From Gammaproteobacteria bacterium (GTDB lineage: Bacteria > Pseudomonadota > Gammaproteobacteria > Enterobacterales > Alteromonadaceae): a stretch of 7,314 nucleotides of DNA. The stretch lies in NCBI GenBank assembly GCA_023481025.1, contig JAMCWV010000035.1, forward strand, positions 1,663 to 8,976. The letters are read 5' to 3'. Below are positions 6,242 to 7,314 of this stretch, one piece after another. Made by a program: the position numbers and the translations under genes. Positions within the stretch are counted from its first letter, which is position 1. Every line of letters begins with the position of its first letter. The notes below the pieces were generated by a model. That model worked only from the letters and a program-made list of their open reading frames with translations, did not search any database and was not told where the DNA came from.

Positions 6242-6369
6242 GAAAGCTTGCTCATGCGGCCACTTTATCGACAGTACCGCCAAAAGATTACACCCTTTTA
6301 ACACTGCGTTCTCGGCCATGCTGTGGTATTTTATACAGATTCAGATTTCAGTATTCGAATTTGAGGACA
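6242..6369 (+). promoter_or_regulatory. xseB-ispA upstream region, promoter not clearly resolved
   Basis: This stretch must hold the xseB promoter because thiI is divergent. The best candidate is TATACA (6332-6337, 4 of 6) with TTCTCG (6309-6314, 3 of 6) 17 bp upstream, which is weak. GAGGA at 6363-6367 is the likely xseB ribosome-binding site, 12 nt before the ATG at 6380, slightly longer than ideal. No terminator, small RNA or riboswitch fold was recognised here. Confidence 0.3.
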
Positions 6370-6379
6370 ATGAAGCATC

Positions 6380-6637
6380 ATGAGTCAGAAAGAAGCGGAT
6401 AAACTCGACTTTGAGCAAGCGATGCAAGAGCTCGAGGGCATTATTAAAGAATTAGAAAGCGGTGATTTAAGCTTAGAGAACTCATTACAAAAGTTTGAGC
6501 GTGCCGTCCTTTTGACCCGTGTGAGTCAAGATAAGCTGAGTAAAGCTGAACAGCGCGTTCAACAATTACTGCAGCAGAATGGCAATGAATCTTTGCAAGC
6601 ACTTGCAGGAAACAACGAAGACGGGCTGCCGTTTTAA
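6380..6637 (+). CDS. xseB: Exodeoxyribonuclease VII small subunit XseB
   Basis: This 85-residue protein (E. coli XseB has 80) contains the family core DFEQAMQELEGIIKELESGDLSLENSLQKFERAV (residues 10-43): a helical hairpin with the conserved L-E-x-G-x-L-x-L-E turn. A second charged helix runs to about residue 67 and the protein ends in an acidic tail (EDGLPF). Several XseB chains bind the coiled-coil arm of the catalytic subunit XseA to form exonuclease VII, which degrades single-stranded DNA from both ends in mismatch repair and damage processing. xseA is not in this window and in E. coli is unlinked. The ATG at 6380 follows GAGGA at 6363-6367. The stop codon is 19 bp before ispA, so the two genes form an operon, as in many gammaproteobacteria. 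Confidence 0.96.
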   Translation: MSQKEADKLDFEQAMQELEGIIKELESGDLSLENSLQKFERAVLLTRVSQDKLSKAEQRVQQLLQQNGNESLQALAGNNEDGLPF

Positions 6638-6656
6638 TTTAGATTAGGATGTTTTC

Positions 6657-7314
6657 ATGTCGGCAATGTCTGCACAATTAGAGCAACAAATGGCGTCTTA
6701 TCGCGAGCGCCATGTCGCTTGGCTGCAAAATGCGCTGCAACAACAAGGTCCTGCCGCTGAGTTACAGCAAGCGATGGCCTACAGTGCCGTTCTTGGTGGT
6801 AAGCGCATACGTCCCTTTTTAGTTTATGCCACTGGCGAAATGCTCGGCGCGCAACTTGATGTACTTGACGCTCCCGCCGCTGCAATTGAGTGTGTTCACG
6901 CTTATTCGCTCGCTCACGACGATCTACCGGCGATGGACAATGATGCCTTACGGCGCGGCCAGCCAACCTGCCACGTGAAGTTCGGCGAAGCAACCGCAAT
7001 TCTTGCCGGCGATGCGCTACAAACCATGGCTTTTCAACTATTGACCCTGCCGCATGCGGCTCTGTCGTCCACACAGCAACTGGAGATGGTTGCCGCTTTG
7101 GCTCACGCGAGTGGCCATTTAGGCATGTGTGGTGGCCAAGCACTCGACATCGCAGCGACTGGTCATGCTCAAACACAAGAAGCCTTAGAACAAATTCATC
7201 ATCTAAAAACTGGCGCGTTAATTCGTGCTGCCATGCAACTTGGGGCGATCGCTGCACCGAACCGAACCCCGGCAATCATGACGGCGATCGATGATTATGC
7301 CCATGCGATAGGTT
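6657..7314 (+). CDS. ispA: Farnesyl diphosphate synthase IspA (partial, 3' end outside window)
   Basis: IspA condenses dimethylallyl or geranyl diphosphate with isopentenyl diphosphate to give farnesyl diphosphate, the C15 precursor for ubiquinone side chains, undecaprenyl carrier lipid and heme O. The 219 visible codons carry GGKRIRP (47-53), the first Asp-rich motif DDLPAMD (88-94, Mg-binding, with the two-residue insertion typical of bacterial FPP synthases), LRRGQPTCH (98-106), the GDALQ helix (118-122) and HLKTGALI (182-189). Tyr83, five residues before the motif, is an aromatic residue consistent with a C15 product. The second Asp-rich motif would lie just past the edge; E. coli IspA has 299 residues, so about a quarter is missing. 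The ATG at 6657 has AGGA (6646-6649) 7 nt upstream; a second in-frame ATG is at 6666. The gene lies 19 bp after xseB, and dxs is the usual next gene. Confidence 0.96.
   Translation, partial: MSAMSAQLEQQMASYRERHVAWLQNALQQQGPAAELQQAMAYSAVLGGKRIRPFLVYATGEMLGAQLDVLDAPAAAIECVHAYSLAHDDLPAMDNDALRRGQPTCHVKFGEATAILAGDALQTMAFQLLTLPHAALSSTQQLEMVAALAHASGHLGMCGGQALDIAATGHAQTQEALEQIHHLKTGALIRAAMQLGAIAAPNRTPAIMTAIDDYAHAIG

Noticed and set aside
6187..6255. A 23-residue hydrophobic N-terminal extension of ThiI starting at an ATG at 6255
   Set aside because: The family starts at MKF, matched by the ATG at 6186 with its own ribosome-binding site. The extension covers the extended -10 promoter and the 12-bp tandem repeat, which explains its repetitive FILRFIL sequence.
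6370..6402. A possible 10-codon leader peptide (MKHHESERSG) overlapping the xseB start
   Set aside because: The GAGGA lies only 2 nt before its ATG, too close for efficient initiation, and the peptide shows no attenuator-like codon bias or hairpin. Chance overlap is more likely.
6655..7275. A 206-codon minus-strand open frame opposite ispA
   Set aside because: It is antisense to a clear IspA reading frame with all expected motifs. Its Arg/His/Gln-rich composition is typical of a shadow frame.
1..7314. Mobile element, CRISPR, tRNA or horizontally acquired island
   Set aside because: No transposase, integrase, long terminal inverted repeats, regularly spaced repeats or tRNA cloverleaf was seen. 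Gene content is conserved core chromosome.

Overview
The window looks like ordinary core chromosome from a Gram-negative gammaproteobacterium. Evidence is an outer-membrane porin with a signal peptide, the gammaproteobacterial proteins RdgC and SrmB, a ThiI with a C-terminal rhodanese domain, and ThiI encoded divergently from xseB-ispA as in Escherichia coli. An Alteromonadales-like marine bacterium (for example the Idiomarina relatives) would fit, but that placement is an impression, not something measured here. Eight protein genes fill almost all of the sequence. There is no tRNA, rRNA, IS element, CRISPR array or phage gene.

Layout. Positions 1-831 (minus) hold the N-terminal 277 codons of a general porin whose 3' end lies outside the window. 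A 123-bp divergent intergenic region follows, with a symmetric -10-like octamer and a perfect inverted repeat. Positions 955-2100 (plus) encode a membrane sensor-like protein (two transmembrane segments, periplasmic domain, HAMP-like linker, coiled coil) that has no kinase, cyclase or methyl-accepting output domain. It carries an exact 45-bp tandem duplication in the coiled-coil region. Next come rdgC (2151-3062) and srmB (3069-4319), 6 bp apart and probably co-transcribed. A symmetric hairpin at the srmB stop codon can terminate transcription from both sides. Converging on it from the right are a small VanZ-like membrane protein gene (4338-4697) and, upstream of that, thiI (4723-6186). A 193-bp divergent region with an extended -10 promoter and a 12-bp tandem repeat separates thiI from xseB (6380-6637) and ispA (6657 to beyond the right edge).

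How the genes work together. They fall into housekeeping modules: DNA recombination and repair (RdgC, exonuclease VII small subunit), ribosome assembly and RNA remodelling (SrmB), sulfur transfer for 4-thiouridine and thiamine (ThiI), and isoprenoid synthesis (IspA; in related genomes dxs usually follows). The linkage of thiI to xseB-ispA fits a shared thiamine/isoprenoid neighbourhood, because the enzyme Dxs makes a precursor for both pathways. I found no convincing undescribed system. The most interesting items are the output-less sensor with its recent in-frame duplication, and the small repeats and palindromes in the two divergent promoter regions.
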